Positions 7,126 through 17,600 of a stretch of 64,000 nt of DNA are shown here, piece by piece (position 1 is the stretch's first letter; every line of letters starts with the position of its first letter). Made by a program: the position numbers and the translations under genes. The notes under the pieces were generated by a model. That model had not been told where the DNA came from, ran no database searches, and saw only the letters and a list, made by a program, of their open reading frames with translations. Location: positions 62,001 through 126,000 of the forward strand of contig CANLMN010000006.1 in the NCBI GenBank assembly GCA_947492105.1. Direction: 5' to 3'. This DNA comes from an uncultured Aquimarina sp. (lineage in GTDB: Bacteria; Bacteroidota; Bacteroidia; Flavobacteriales; Flavobacteriaceae).

Positions 7126-9975
7126 TTATTCTATTGTTATTTTAAAGGTTTGATTATCGTTTTCAGCAGTATTCCAATTGATAAACAAGGATACCGAACC
7201 TGATAAAAGCGCATCTATTGGTGTGGGTTGCGCATCAGGTCCAAATTCTGTTGGTTTTTTCCATTTTGAGCCTACCGCAGAAATCGCATTAAAAAAGTAA
7301 ATGCCTTCTTTTTTTGGATATGCCCATGTAGCGCTTTTAGCATTGTACCCATTTACAGGATTTAAAACTCCTAGAATCACATCGCTATTATTTTGGAATC
7401 CTATAGATACATGATCTTCCATATAAAACACAGCCCATTTCCAAGGTGCAAAACACCCTTCGAACTCTGGTTGATTATAAACCTCTCCAGGAATATTTAT
7501 TTGTTGATCTACAGCATATACATCATACAGCCCTCCTTGCGTTCGGTTTTTCCAAATTCGCGCTGGTCCCTCGCCTAACCACCGTTTACTTTTTACATCT
7601 TTTGCTTTTAGTTCCATACCAATCCCTGCATAGGCAAAAGAACCTTTAGTTGTTTTGTAGGTATAATCTAATTTTAATTCGCCACTGGGTTTTATAGTCC
7701 AAACTAAATTTGTAAAGCCCTTTACATTTCTGGCTTGTATTATATAATTCTCGTTAACCTTTTTTACTGTGGTGATATGTGTTTCTACTATTTCGTTTGT
7801 TCTGGCTTTTAAGGTATCGGCACGTTTAACTACGAGGTAAGGAAAATTTTTAATGCTTGTTGCTTTTCCTTTTACAGCTATGGTCTTTAAAACACCTGTT
7901 TCCTTATCAAACAAAATTGTGTTCTCTCCGATATAAAACAGGAACGGATTCTCTTCATCTTGGATAACTTTATTTTGTTTTGAGGTTTGAAAAAAGTGTG
8001 TTTCTTTTTCAAGGCTTAATCGTTTTTCATAAACTAATATCCCTTTAGTGTCAAAAACTTCAAGTGCTAAGGCATCAAATTTAGGAAGCTGCTCTGGCAA
8101 AACAATCCTTAACACTCCTGAATTTCCAGAGGCAATGCTAGGCACCTCCACTTTTCCTGTGGCTACAGTTCTAAATCCTGAGGCCGATGTGTTTGGAGTT
8201 TCAAAGGCAATAAGTTTCCAGTTGATCTTACAGTCCTTTAAATTCGTAACATCAAACTTATTTTGAATGGTTAATTCGCCATTAAAATTGGCTGTTATTT
8301 TATCTTCTTTAATCTGTACTGGCGACCAAATTTCTCTTACCGCATAGTAACTGCCATCTTTTTCGCCATGAGGCCCTACAATACCATCTGGTGCATTATT
8401 CCCTTGATGAAAGGGCTGGTTATTCATATCGGTTCGTCGCAAACCTTCATCAAAAAGTGCCCAAATCATTAGGCCACCGCCTACTTTAGAGGTCTCTATG
8501 GCATCCCAGTAGGTTTTTAAGTTTGCACCGCCCCCACCATCATAAAGTGCATGCAAGGCTTCATTAGGCAATACAATATGATTGTCTTCAAACAGACGTT
8601 GCTTTAACAAAGCATAAGAGGGGTAAAAATTCGTTTTTACGATATCAAAATCGGGGGAATAGTTTTTATAAATATCTCCTGTTTTGGTTTCATTTTTTAA
8701 AGGTCTTCTTTTCTGAATATCCCACTTAAAAAAAGCGGCATCAAATTTGGGATTATGTGCCAAATGGTTGCCATTACTCCAAAGCACAACCGATGGATGA
8801 TTGACATCTCTTACAACAAGTTCTTTTACAATCTTACTCCCCATTGCATCGGGATAGGGATGCCTCCAACCTGGTAATTCGTCCATTGCCATTAGCCCTA
8901 AAGAATCGCATAGGTCTAAAAACTCAGCATCTGGCGGATAATGACAAATACGCACGGTATTAAAATTCATCTCCTGCATCAGTTTTACATTATCTAGCAT
9001 ATCTTGCCTAGTTAATGTGCGCCCTGTCTCGGGCCTAAAACTATGCATGTTTGCTCCTTTTAATAAAATGCGTTTGCCATTGAGGTAAAAACCGTCATGG
9101 TCGCGCACTTCAAAGGTTCTGAATCCAAACTTTTGTTTGTAGCTATGTATTGTTTTCTTTTTTTGTTTTAAAGACACCTCAACACTATACAGATTTGGAT
9201 ACTCATGAGACCATGCTGCAATACCTTTTAAAGTGGTTTCTAAATGTCCTTTATTTTTAGAAACTTTTCCAGAAAATGACTTTCCTACTTTTTGATTGTT
9301 ACTGTCGTAAACCTGTGCTGTAACCGATAGGTTTTCTTTAGAGACTTCTGTAAAAACATCCATTTTAAAATCACCATTCATTTGGGCATCAATAGCAACA
9401 CGATCTATAAAACTAACTGGCAGTTCTTCAATATAAACAGGTCTAAAAATACCCCCAAACAACCAGTAATCTGCAATACGCTCTGCTTTTACCACCTGTG
9501 GATGCGTTGCTGGTTTCAATACTTCAACTTCTAAAATATTGTTTCCTGATTTTAAAAAATTAGTGATTTCATATTTGAATTCTGTAAAGCCTCCTATGTG
9601 TGTATCTCCTATTTGTTGTCCATTTAATTTGACTGTTGTTTCGGTCATGGAACCCTGAAAAACAATAAAATAACGTTTATCTGATTTTAAATTGAATTTA
9701 AAGTCATGACGGTACAACCCCGTTTCTGGTCTTGTTTTATAGTCTTTGTGGTCTTTGCCATAGGTATAATAGCCAAAACCTTTGGTTTCCCAATTTGACG
9801 GCACAGGAATGCTGGTCCAGTATCCGCTATTACGACCTTCAGACATTTTAAAGTCCCAGTCTACAGCGGTATCGGCATAGGTACCCGACAAGTAGGTTTT
9901 TGTTTGTGCTTTAAGGCCTGTTAGGATTAAGCAAAACAACAGGAATCCCAATACATCTTTTAGTTTAACAGCCAT
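7126..9975 (-). CDS. GH2 family glycoside hydrolase lacking the usual acid/base Glu
   Basis: A 949-residue protein with a signal peptide (cleaved near GLKAQ). Domains in order: GH2 sugar-binding jelly roll (about 30-180), Ig-like sandwich (190-290), TIM barrel (295-560), and a C-terminal part resembling the small-chain domain of beta-galactosidases (about 690-949). The barrel has NEALHALYDGGGG, aligning with the LacZ-type nucleophile segment and placing the nucleophile at Glu472. Where GH2 enzymes have GNE for the acid/base, this one reads SNGNHLAHN, i.e. His404 in place of Glu. The catalytic mechanism is therefore open, and the specificity (beta-galactoside, glucuronide or other) cannot be named. 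It lies between uxaA (19 bases upstream) and the unusual CSPSL sulfatase, in one apparent operon. Confidence 0.85.
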   Translation of the reverse strand: MAVKLKDVLGFLLFCLILTGLKAQTKTYLSGTYADTAVDWDFKMSEGRNSGYWTSIPVPSNWETKGFGYYTYGKDHKDYKTRPETGLYRHDFKFNLKSDKRYFIVFQGSMTETTVKLNGQQIGDTHIGGFTEFKYEITNFLKSGNNILEVEVLKPATHPQVVKAERIADYWLFGGIFRPVYIEELPVSFIDRVAIDAQMNGDFKMDVFTEVSKENLSVTAQVYDSNNQKVGKSFSGKVSKNKGHLETTLKGIAAWSHEYPNLYSVEVSLKQKKKTIHSYKQKFGFRTFEVRDHDGFYLNGKRILLKGANMHSFRPETGRTLTRQDMLDNVKLMQEMNFNTVRICHYPPDAEFLDLCDSLGLMAMDELPGWRHPYPDAMGSKIVKELVVRDVNHPSVVLWSNGNHLAHNPKFDAAFFKWDIQKRRPLKNETKTGDIYKNYSPDFDIVKTNFYPSYALLKQRLFEDNHIVLPNEALHALYDGGGGANLKTYWDAIETSKVGGGLMIWALFDEGLRRTDMNNQPFHQGNNAPDGIVGPHGEKDGSYYAVREIWSPVQIKEDKITANFNGELTIQNKFDVTNLKDCKINWKLIAFETPNTSASGFRTVATGKVEVPSIASGNSGVLRIVLPEQLPKFDALALEVFDTKGILVYEKRLSLEKETHFFQTSKQNKVIQDEENPFLFYIGENTILFDKETGVLKTIAVKGKATSIKNFPYLVVKRADTLKARTNEIVETHITTVKKVNENYIIQARNVKGFTNLVWTIKPSGELKLDYTYKTTKGSFAYAGIGMELKAKDVKSKRWLGEGPARIWKNRTQGGLYDVYAVDQQINIPGEVYNQPEFEGCFAPWKWAVFYMEDHVSIGFQNNSDVILGVLNPVNGYNAKSATWAYPKKEGIYFFNAISAVGSKWKKPTEFGPDAQPTPIDALLSGSVSLFINWNTAENDNQTFKITIE

Positions 9976-9994
9976 GGTTTCGCTTTTTATATTT

Positions 9995-11602
9995 TTATAA
10001 TGACACGCCTCTTTTCCACGGTATAAAATCGTGCTGTCCTAATAATTTTGCTTTAGTAACTACTGTACCACTTGCGACTTTTATGATAAAATCGAGCAGT
10101 TCTTCTGCCATTTCTTGTATGGTTTTTTCGCCACGAATCACTGCGCCTGTTTCAATATCTATAATATCAGACATTTTATCTGCCAGTTCTGTATTGGAAG
10201 CGACTTTTATCACAGGAGCGATAGGATTACCTGTTGGCGTACCTAATCCTGTGGTAAACAACACCAAATTAGCACCTGCACCCACCAAAGCGGTGGTGCT
10301 TTCCACATCGTTGCCTGGGGTACATAAGAGGTTTAATCCTGGTTTAGACAAATACTCTCCATAATCTAAAACGGCTTCTACTGGAGAAGCGCCTCCTTTT
10401 TTTGCTGCCCCAGCAGATTTCATGGCATCGGTAATAAGACCATCTTTTATGTTTCCCGGAGAGGGATTCATATCGAAACCAGATCCTGCATTAATCACCG
10501 AATTTTCAAAATCCTTCATGAGTTTTAAAAACCTCTCAGCATCCTCTTCATGTACACATCGGTTTACCAATTCTTGTTCTACACCACAGAGTTCTGGAAA
10601 TTCTGCTAAAATCGCAGTTCCGTTTAAAGCAACTAGCATATCAGATACCATCCCTAAAGTGGGGTTTGCAGAAATGCCCGAAAACCCATCGGAACCTCCA
10701 CATTCTAATCCGATTCGTAATTTGGATAATGGTGCTGGTTTTCGGCGGACGGTATTGGCTTCTTTTATAGCGCTAAAAGACGTTTTTATAATGGTAGATA
10801 ACATCTCATCTACTGTTCCCATTTGCTGCTGTTCGTAGATTAGAACTGGCTTTTCTAAATGAGGGTTTATGGCGTGTAATGCCGCTTTAAAAGTCGTTAT
10901 TTGTAAATTTTGGCAACCTAAACTGAGTACAGTAACGCCTGCGACATTGGGATTATTTACATAGCCTGCTAATAATTTTGCTAAACTTTCGGCATCTTGA
11001 CGAATACCGCCACAACCACCAGGATGCGTTATAAAGCGCACATCAATATTATCAAAAACTCTAGTTGTTTTGTTGGACTCTTCTACAACTTCTTTTCCTG
11101 ATATTAATGCTCTTAACAGATTTTGGTGCGGGTTATTTTTATGCTCTAATAGTTCTTTATCAAAGATCTCTTTTAATATTTCTATGTTTCTGTTTTCACA
11201 AAAAACAAGAGGAAAAAACAACCATACATTCTCTGTACCTACTTGCCCATCGGGGCGGTGGTAGCCCAAAAATGTTTTGTCTTTCCAGCGCTCTACATTT
11301 GGCGCATTCCAACCTAAAGTTTCTGTTTTACCAAACACCTTCTCGCTTTCGTGTTTAACGTTTCGTGTTGTTAATACCTCTCCCGTACTTATAAACGCGG
11401 TTGCTTTACCTACTAAAACGCCATACATTATAACCTTATCACCAACATGAAAGGGGGTTAATGCTACCTTATGTTTAGATGTTGTGTCCGATATAATTTC
11501 TACTGCAGTACCTTGACAAAACGCAGTAGCTCCCGCCTCTAGGTCTACCAAAGCCACAGCAACATTATCTAAGGCATTTACTTTTATTAGCTTTTCTTTC
11601 AT
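9995..11602 (-). CDS. uxaA: Altronate dehydratase
   Basis: Cytosolic enzyme of 535 residues, no signal peptide, matching altronate dehydratase. It would convert D-altronate to 2-keto-3-deoxy-D-gluconate. The N-terminal 90 residues form the SAF-type domain and the large C-terminal part carries the family motifs RFITHPGGCGGIRQ and ECGGSDGFSGISANP. Eight bases separate it from uxaB upstream, so the two are cotranscribed. In the standard pathway these two enzymes handle galacturonate-derived tagaturonate. In an ulvan-like locus, whose uronates are glucuronate and iduronate, the presence of the pair is unexpected and may point to a related sugar acid (inference). Confidence 0.93.
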   Translation of the reverse strand: MKEKLIKVNALDNVAVALVDLEAGATAFCQGTAVEIISDTTSKHKVALTPFHVGDKVIMYGVLVGKATAFISTGEVLTTRNVKHESEKVFGKTETLGWNAPNVERWKDKTFLGYHRPDGQVGTENVWLFFPLVFCENRNIEILKEIFDKELLEHKNNPHQNLLRALISGKEVVEESNKTTRVFDNIDVRFITHPGGCGGIRQDAESLAKLLAGYVNNPNVAGVTVLSLGCQNLQITTFKAALHAINPHLEKPVLIYEQQQMGTVDEMLSTIIKTSFSAIKEANTVRRKPAPLSKLRIGLECGGSDGFSGISANPTLGMVSDMLVALNGTAILAEFPELCGVEQELVNRCVHEEDAERFLKLMKDFENSVINAGSGFDMNPSPGNIKDGLITDAMKSAGAAKKGGASPVEAVLDYGEYLSKPGLNLLCTPGNDVESTTALVGAGANLVLFTTGLGTPTGNPIAPVIKVASNTELADKMSDIIDIETGAVIRGEKTIQEMAEELLDFIIKVASGTVVTKAKLLGQHDFIPWKRGVSL

Positions 11603-11610
11603 TACACGTC

Positions 11611-13065
11611 TTAAAATTGTTTTGAAAAATGGAGAAACCCTTGTTCTATGCCATTGCTTTCAATCGCTTCTAAAGCATAGGTTATGGCATGTGTTAAGCC
11701 GTTTACCTCGTTTAAGTTTTCACCCCAATACGTTTCTAAACCCAACACCGCTTTTGCTACAGAAGGTAGCGTGTCTAACTTCCAAAGTTCAGAAAATTGC
11801 GCTTCAATAGCTGCACTGTCTTTCACGGGAAGCACCGCGCCTTTCCAATGGCCTTTATAAAACTGAATTAAACAGGCAAAAGCAAAGGTTAAATGCGCTG
11901 GCAATGCCCCCTTAAGTTTTAGGTATTCTAAAAGACTTGGTAGGACTCTAACTTTAAATTTTGATACGGTATTTAAAGCGATACTTGATAATTTATGTAC
12001 TATAAAAGGGTTTTTAAACCTATCAAAAACGGCTTCGGCAAAATGTGCTAATTCTGCCTCGTCCATGTCTAGGGTTGCTATAATTTCATTAAAAACAGCC
12101 TTCTCTACAAATGCACCTGTAAATGGATGTTCTATGGTTTCTTTAACTGTTGTATTACCATACAATAAAGAAAAAGGTACCATAGCGGTATGTGCCCCAT
12201 TTAAAATTCGAACTTTTCGCGTTCTGTAAGGTTGCATATCCTCTACAATCTTTACATCTAAGGTTGTTTTGCTAAATGGTAATGCTTTTTTTAATGCAGC
12301 TCCTCCTTCGATAACCCAAAGAAAAAATGGTTCGGCAGCTACTATTAAATCGTCTTTATATGGCAATTGACGCGTATAAATTTCAATATCGTTTTTGGGA
12401 TACCCCGGCACAATGCGATCTACCAAAGTATTGTGAAATGAATTACATTCTAAAATCCATGTCTTAAATTTCAATCCTAATTCCCAATCGTCTATGTAGC
12501 GTAATATGATCTCTTTTAATGTTTTTGCATTGTAGTTGATAAGCTCACAAGGTATTATTTTTAATCCTTTGGTGCTGTCGCCATTAAAATGCTTAAACCT
12601 TTCGTACAAAAACACTGTGAGTTTTGCTGGAAAAGAACGTGGCGGCTGCATTTCTAACGAGTCGTTTTTCACATAGGCAATACCTGCTTCTGTGGTATTA
12701 GAGATCACAAACTCTAAGTGGTCTCCTTTTGCCAAACTAAGGTACTCTTGAAAATCGGTATACGGATTAACACCTTTCACTACATTTGTTATAAGCCTGT
12801 GCTCTTGAATGTCCTGCCCTCCTTTTCGACCTTTCATAAAAAGTGTGTATAGTCCATCTTGATCGTTAATCAAGTTAACCATTCCATTTTCTATGGGTTG
12901 CACTACGGCGATTCCTGTATTAAAATGCGCCTGTGTGTTTAATTCTTGAAATGCATAGCCTATAAATGCCCTTAAAAAATTACCTTCTCCAAATTGCACC
13001 ACTTTAATTGGTAACTTGTCTTCTACTTTTAAAGTCCTTCTATTTAAACCTTGCTTTGTAATCAT
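11611..13065 (-). CDS. uxaB: Tagaturonate reductase (altronate oxidoreductase)
   Basis: A 484-residue cytosolic NAD-dependent reductase of the polyol-specific long-chain dehydrogenase family. It begins with the characteristic VVQFGEGNFLRAF nucleotide-binding segment. Further motifs include the C-terminal-domain signature RKVRILNGAHTAMVPFS. The product would be D-altronate, the substrate of the adjacent uxaA. Fructuronate reductase (UxuB) is the main alternative, but the N-terminal segment and the uxaA linkage favour UxaB. The 134 bases upstream of this gene, before the PL25 lyase gene, are the largest gap between 5.8 and 34.7 kb, so a separate promoter is possible there, although I found no convincing one. 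Confidence 0.92.
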   Translation of the reverse strand: MITKQGLNRRTLKVEDKLPIKVVQFGEGNFLRAFIGYAFQELNTQAHFNTGIAVVQPIENGMVNLINDQDGLYTLFMKGRKGGQDIQEHRLITNVVKGVNPYTDFQEYLSLAKGDHLEFVISNTTEAGIAYVKNDSLEMQPPRSFPAKLTVFLYERFKHFNGDSTKGLKIIPCELINYNAKTLKEIILRYIDDWELGLKFKTWILECNSFHNTLVDRIVPGYPKNDIEIYTRQLPYKDDLIVAAEPFFLWVIEGGAALKKALPFSKTTLDVKIVEDMQPYRTRKVRILNGAHTAMVPFSLLYGNTTVKETIEHPFTGAFVEKAVFNEIIATLDMDEAELAHFAEAVFDRFKNPFIVHKLSSIALNTVSKFKVRVLPSLLEYLKLKGALPAHLTFAFACLIQFYKGHWKGAVLPVKDSAAIEAQFSELWKLDTLPSVAKAVLGLETYWGENLNEVNGLTHAITYALEAIESNGIEQGFLHFSKQF

Positions 13066-13199
13066 TGTTTATGCACTCTTTTTTTGATGGCATTATTACA
13101 GGTATTTTAATAGGGTATTTTCACATGAATACCTCTAAAAAGCGATATTTACATTGAAATAATTAACGCTTTAACTCCTTGAGTTTCCCTTTTATTCTT

Positions 13200-14627
13200 T
13201 TACCGCTTCTTCTTTAAAATTTTAGCTTCATTTTTAACACGTTTAATGGGACCGTTATCTCCTAACAAATACATTTTTTTATAGTCTGTTCCAGATGCTT
13301 TTTCTCCCACAATAATTCGAGCGTCGGGGTGCGGATTATCTATGAGTGAGGATATCACAAATGTGGCATCTTTTCGACGTAAAAACACCGTTCCTTTTTT
13401 AAAGGATGCACCACCATTAAAGCTATCCCATCTGCTAACTTCTCCAACATCGTCACTCATTCTACTTTCTAAATAAAGACTTACTTCGTTTGATGATTTT
13501 ACTTCTATATCACCATTACCTCTAGGCAGGTCTTTATTATTACTTTTTAGCCAACTTGTTCCATTCCATCTAAAATGTTGTATGCGTTTGGAACCGCTTC
13601 TTTTTTCACCTATGTCGGGGCCTACCATCATACAAACTTGCGGGTTTCCACTAGGGTCTACATCAACCACACCTTGAAATGTCCAATCGTCAGGAATTTC
13701 CCTTACCAACGTTTTTTGGTCTGCCATTTCCTTAGTTAAAGGCATTTGTAATGATTCGTTTTTAACATTTTTCCACACGCCTGTTTTAGTATCAAATACC
13801 ATGTAATAGATATTATGTCTTTCTGGTATATGCCCTCTAGCATCTTGCGCGTTTTTATTATCTCTACAAATATGATAATCGAACGCTACAATAATATCAT
13901 TTCCATTCCCTTTGCTTACCCAAGGGTACCAAGAATCTTCGGCTTCAATATTTTGCAAACGTTTATGTTTTAAAAATGAAACAGGCGCATCAAAGGTAAC
14001 ACCATTGTCTATAGATTTTTGGTACACCCAATCACTCCTATGTGCGCCATGACGGTAAAATAAATACATATCGCCATTATCCATTTTTACAAACTGACTG
14101 TAGGTTCCAAATAATGAAATATTATCTAGTGTTTGCCATGAAGAAATATCTAAGGGCTTCTTAGAAACTGCATGCAAATTTTTACCATAATGATGATTGC
14201 CTAACGGATTCTCTCCATCTGCTGGAGTTCCACCATGCCCTCCAAAAGCAATATGAATATAGCCAGCATCATCTATAAGCATGGCAGGTTTACCATGATT
14301 ATCTATTCTTTTCTTTCGGTTAGGGTCTTTACCCATTTCACTTACCCCCGCCTTAAATGGGCCTTTCCATTCTTTTGTGGTATGATTGTAAGACGCTACA
14401 TAAGGGTCTTCCTTTTCGCCTTGGTAGCATACGTAAGTAATTCCATTATGATAAACTCCTGCAGGATGTTGTACGATGGCCACAGCATTTCCAAAACCAT
14501 TATCAGCAAAGTAATCAACCGTTTTATGCGATTTTGTGGTTTTGGTAGTATCTTTTTGTGTTGATGCACATCCTAAAAGGCAAAAACAAATGCATAGTAT
14601 TTTAAAAATGTGTGTATTGAATATCAT
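13200..14627 (-). CDS. PL25-type ulvan lyase, beta-propeller lipoprotein
   Basis: A 475-residue lipoprotein (lipobox LLGC at Cys20) with BNR_4-type beta-propeller sequence throughout. His111, His131, Tyr176, Arg192, Tyr234 and His252 fall at a constant offset of 12 from the active-site residues I recall for the PL25 ulvan lyase of Pseudoalteromonas PLSV (His123, His143, Tyr188, Arg204, Tyr246, His264). The local motifs are IDNHGKPAM, IAFGGHGG, GTYSQF and FYRHGAHR. PL25 enzymes cut the Rha3S-(1,4)-uronate bond by beta-elimination, leaving a 4,5-unsaturated uronate. The lipoprotein signal suggests surface or periplasmic action, unlike the T9SS-tailed PL24 enzymes further right. It is followed after 134 bases by uxaB and preceded after 2 bases by a GH106 gene. 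Confidence 0.88.
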   Translation of the reverse strand: MIFNTHIFKILCICFCLLGCASTQKDTTKTTKSHKTVDYFADNGFGNAVAIVQHPAGVYHNGITYVCYQGEKEDPYVASYNHTTKEWKGPFKAGVSEMGKDPNRKKRIDNHGKPAMLIDDAGYIHIAFGGHGGTPADGENPLGNHHYGKNLHAVSKKPLDISSWQTLDNISLFGTYSQFVKMDNGDMYLFYRHGAHRSDWVYQKSIDNGVTFDAPVSFLKHKRLQNIEAEDSWYPWVSKGNGNDIIVAFDYHICRDNKNAQDARGHIPERHNIYYMVFDTKTGVWKNVKNESLQMPLTKEMADQKTLVREIPDDWTFQGVVDVDPSGNPQVCMMVGPDIGEKRSGSKRIQHFRWNGTSWLKSNNKDLPRGNGDIEVKSSNEVSLYLESRMSDDVGEVSRWDSFNGGASFKKGTVFLRRKDATFVISSLIDNPHPDARIIVGEKASGTDYKKMYLLGDNGPIKRVKNEAKILKKKR

Positions 14628-14629
14628 AG

Positions 14630-17600
14630 TTATAGCGCTGTTTTTTTATAAAATTGAAGTTGTACAGGGCCTAATAAACCAGACATTTTTAATTCATCAT
14701 CTTTTTTCCAATGCTTCCACGAGGAAAATGTTTGTCGTTTAGAATCACGAGATTCTGGATATGACAACCAACTAGGAAGTGCCTTGGTTTTATTACCTCT
14801 GCGCTGGTAATCTAAAGGTTCTTTTTCGTCACCAATCAAGCGGTTTACCCATAAATTTGTGATTTTTAATTGTATGGTATTTTGACCTTTTTTGACATAA
14901 TCACCAATAGCAACTCTAAAAGGTGCTTTCCATAGGGTGCTTACTTTTTTACCGTTTACACTAACCTCTGCAATTACCGCTACGCTTCCTAAATCCAATT
15001 CAAATGCATTGTCCTTGCATAACTGCTTTTTAGATAGGGTGAATTGTTTTTCATAAATCGCAGTGCCTGAAAAATGCTGAATATCGTCTTCTGCTACTTC
15101 CGACCAAGATGATAAGGTTGTAAATTGCTGTTTTAGTGCCGTACCATTTTTTAAAGGAAATGTGACCTCCCAATTGTCAGATAGGTCTATTGCCTTTGGA
15201 ACTGTTACTTTTACTTCTTTTGACTTTCCTGAAGCTGTCGTATACGATAAACGTCCAGAAAAAGGCGTTTTCCAAATGGTAGTGCCTTTGATTTTATAAA
15301 TTTCTGATGCAGGTACAGATCGGTTTAAATTCAAAAATTCACCTTCCGGAATTATAGTGGTTCTTGAATTGCCATCGGTTTCGAATGTAATTTTTAGAAA
15401 ATTAGTAGCGTTTTTTAATGCTTTACCATGAACCAATTCATCTGAAATTTTAATATTCAAATGTTCTGAAGCTACTTGTGCTTTGATGTCTTTGGTAACA
15501 TCAAAAGCTTCAAAATTTTTAGGCACCCCTTTGGTTTCTGCTTTAAATTTACCAAATACCGCAGAAATGATTTTGAGGGGTTGGTTTCCTGCATCTATTT
15601 TAACAAACTCTCGTTCTTCGGCATGTACATGTTCGACCTTATCTCCAATTTGATATTCCATTCGAAACTCTTTAACATAACCCATCGCTGGATCGCAATC
15701 GCAAAAGGCTCTAGACATCTGAAAATTTAATGTCCCACCCTTTACCTCGGCTGTAACTTTAGCTGTTATGTCGATTAAGCCTTCTTGCAAAAAGTTACCA
15801 TATTCTGCTTTTATGATTTTTAAGTTAGATAATGGTGCTGGTGTTGGTTTTTCTATTTTTACATCAGCTTCAACAATATGGTTTTTATCTACTGAATTTT
15901 CTTTAAATACTACAAAAACAGACTGTTCACTATCTAAAGCAATAGGAATATTTATAGTACCATCATCATTACTTTTCCAAACGGCTACTTTTTTAATGTC
16001 ACCAGTTTCTGCATTCCATATTTCAGGTGATTTATTTGCGACTTTAAAACGTCCTGTAAATGCTACTTTTTCCTTTTTAGCATTGGCTATAAAATAGATC
16101 TCAGCGTCCTTTGTTTTTCTGTGGATAAACCCAATGTCTTCCCTATTCGCCTCGGCAATAGAAAAATCTGGAACAATCTTCTTTTCATTTAAAAACTCTT
16201 GAACGCTAATGGTTTTTATTACCCCTTTATCCCAAAGGGCACTAGCTGTACGTCTTATATAAGCATCACTTTCGGGGTAATTGCTCAAACTAGGCGATTT
16301 TTTAGGTTTGTGCCCTATAACTGTTGCGCCTTTTTTAACCAATGCCTCTATAACTTTTAATGTTTTAGGTGTTACCCAATCGCTTTCGGGTAAACTTAGC
16401 ACTTCGTATGCCACTCCAAATTTTGTAACGATTTTACCGTTTTTCACGGATAACTCAGGGAGTTTATGAGCTCCGATTAAGTCATAATCATAGCCCGCTG
16501 TTTTAAGTTCTGGCAATAAAAATGCGGTGTTGGGAGACGAATCGCCTGTAAACACCAATACCTCTGCAACATTAGTGCCTTGTTGTAATAAGTATTGCGA
16601 TTTGGCCAAATAGTCCAAATAGCTTTTGCTTTGACTCCACCAGGTATTTAAACGGTTAAAATCAAAACCGTGGTAACTTAAGGCCATACCTGGGGCAACA
16701 TCCCAAGGTTGATGCACATAGGTATGAAATATAAATCGGGTAATGCCTTCTGCCCATGCTTTATCGCCAATAGATTTTATCGTTGCAGGGTGTTTGTCCC
16801 AGCCCCCAATACCGGTAAAAGATTCTGCCCCAACAATGCTGCTTCCGTTTAAATGGGCTATAGAAGATACAAATTTTGAAGAATCAAAAAACGGGTAGCC
16901 TCCACTCCAAAACTCACACATCACGATATCGCCTTTTGCGCCTACTTGCATATTATCAAAAGGGCCCCAATAGGGTTCTACAGAAAATTTTAGTTTGTTT
17001 TTATGACACAATTCTGCAAAATGGCCATAATAATTTTCGGCCATGGCATCGCCAATGGTACGTCTAAAATCCCACTGAAAACGCTCTGTAACTTCGCCAC
17101 TATCTACATAATAGCCTGCTAAGGTTGCCAAATACGGTGTCATGTCGTAACCTCTTCGTTTTTTAAATTGCTGCTCAAAACCTGTTGTCCAATTTTGTGC
17201 CCCAACCTCGTAGCTGTCAATCAAACAATTTGTTACGGTTTCTCCAACTAAATCGCCTAGTTTATTCAAAATGGGTTGTACACCCGCTTTCCAATAGGCG
17301 TCTAAAGCTTTTTTAGACATTTTATCGACTTCTAAACCATGGCCACCATCTACTGCGGGTCTGTTTTTTGCACCATTAGGCGTATGCCCTATTCGTAGAA
17401 TAACCCATTCGCCCTTGGGCGCTTCCCATTCTAAAACACCTTCTTCAGACAATTTAGAACTAATGTCGATAATACGTTCCTTTTTTACAATGGCATCTTT
17501 TGAAATTGCCTTGGTATCTGGCAATAAATGGTTCCGAATTCTATCGGATAATATTTTATAATCTAAGCCATCAACTTTAACAGATGCCTTAGGTTTTGGA

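Noticed and set aside
10422-10838. 138-codon plus-strand open frame
   Set aside because: Lies antisense to uxaA, whose motifs are unmistakable. It has no signal or domain of its own, so it is a shadow frame.
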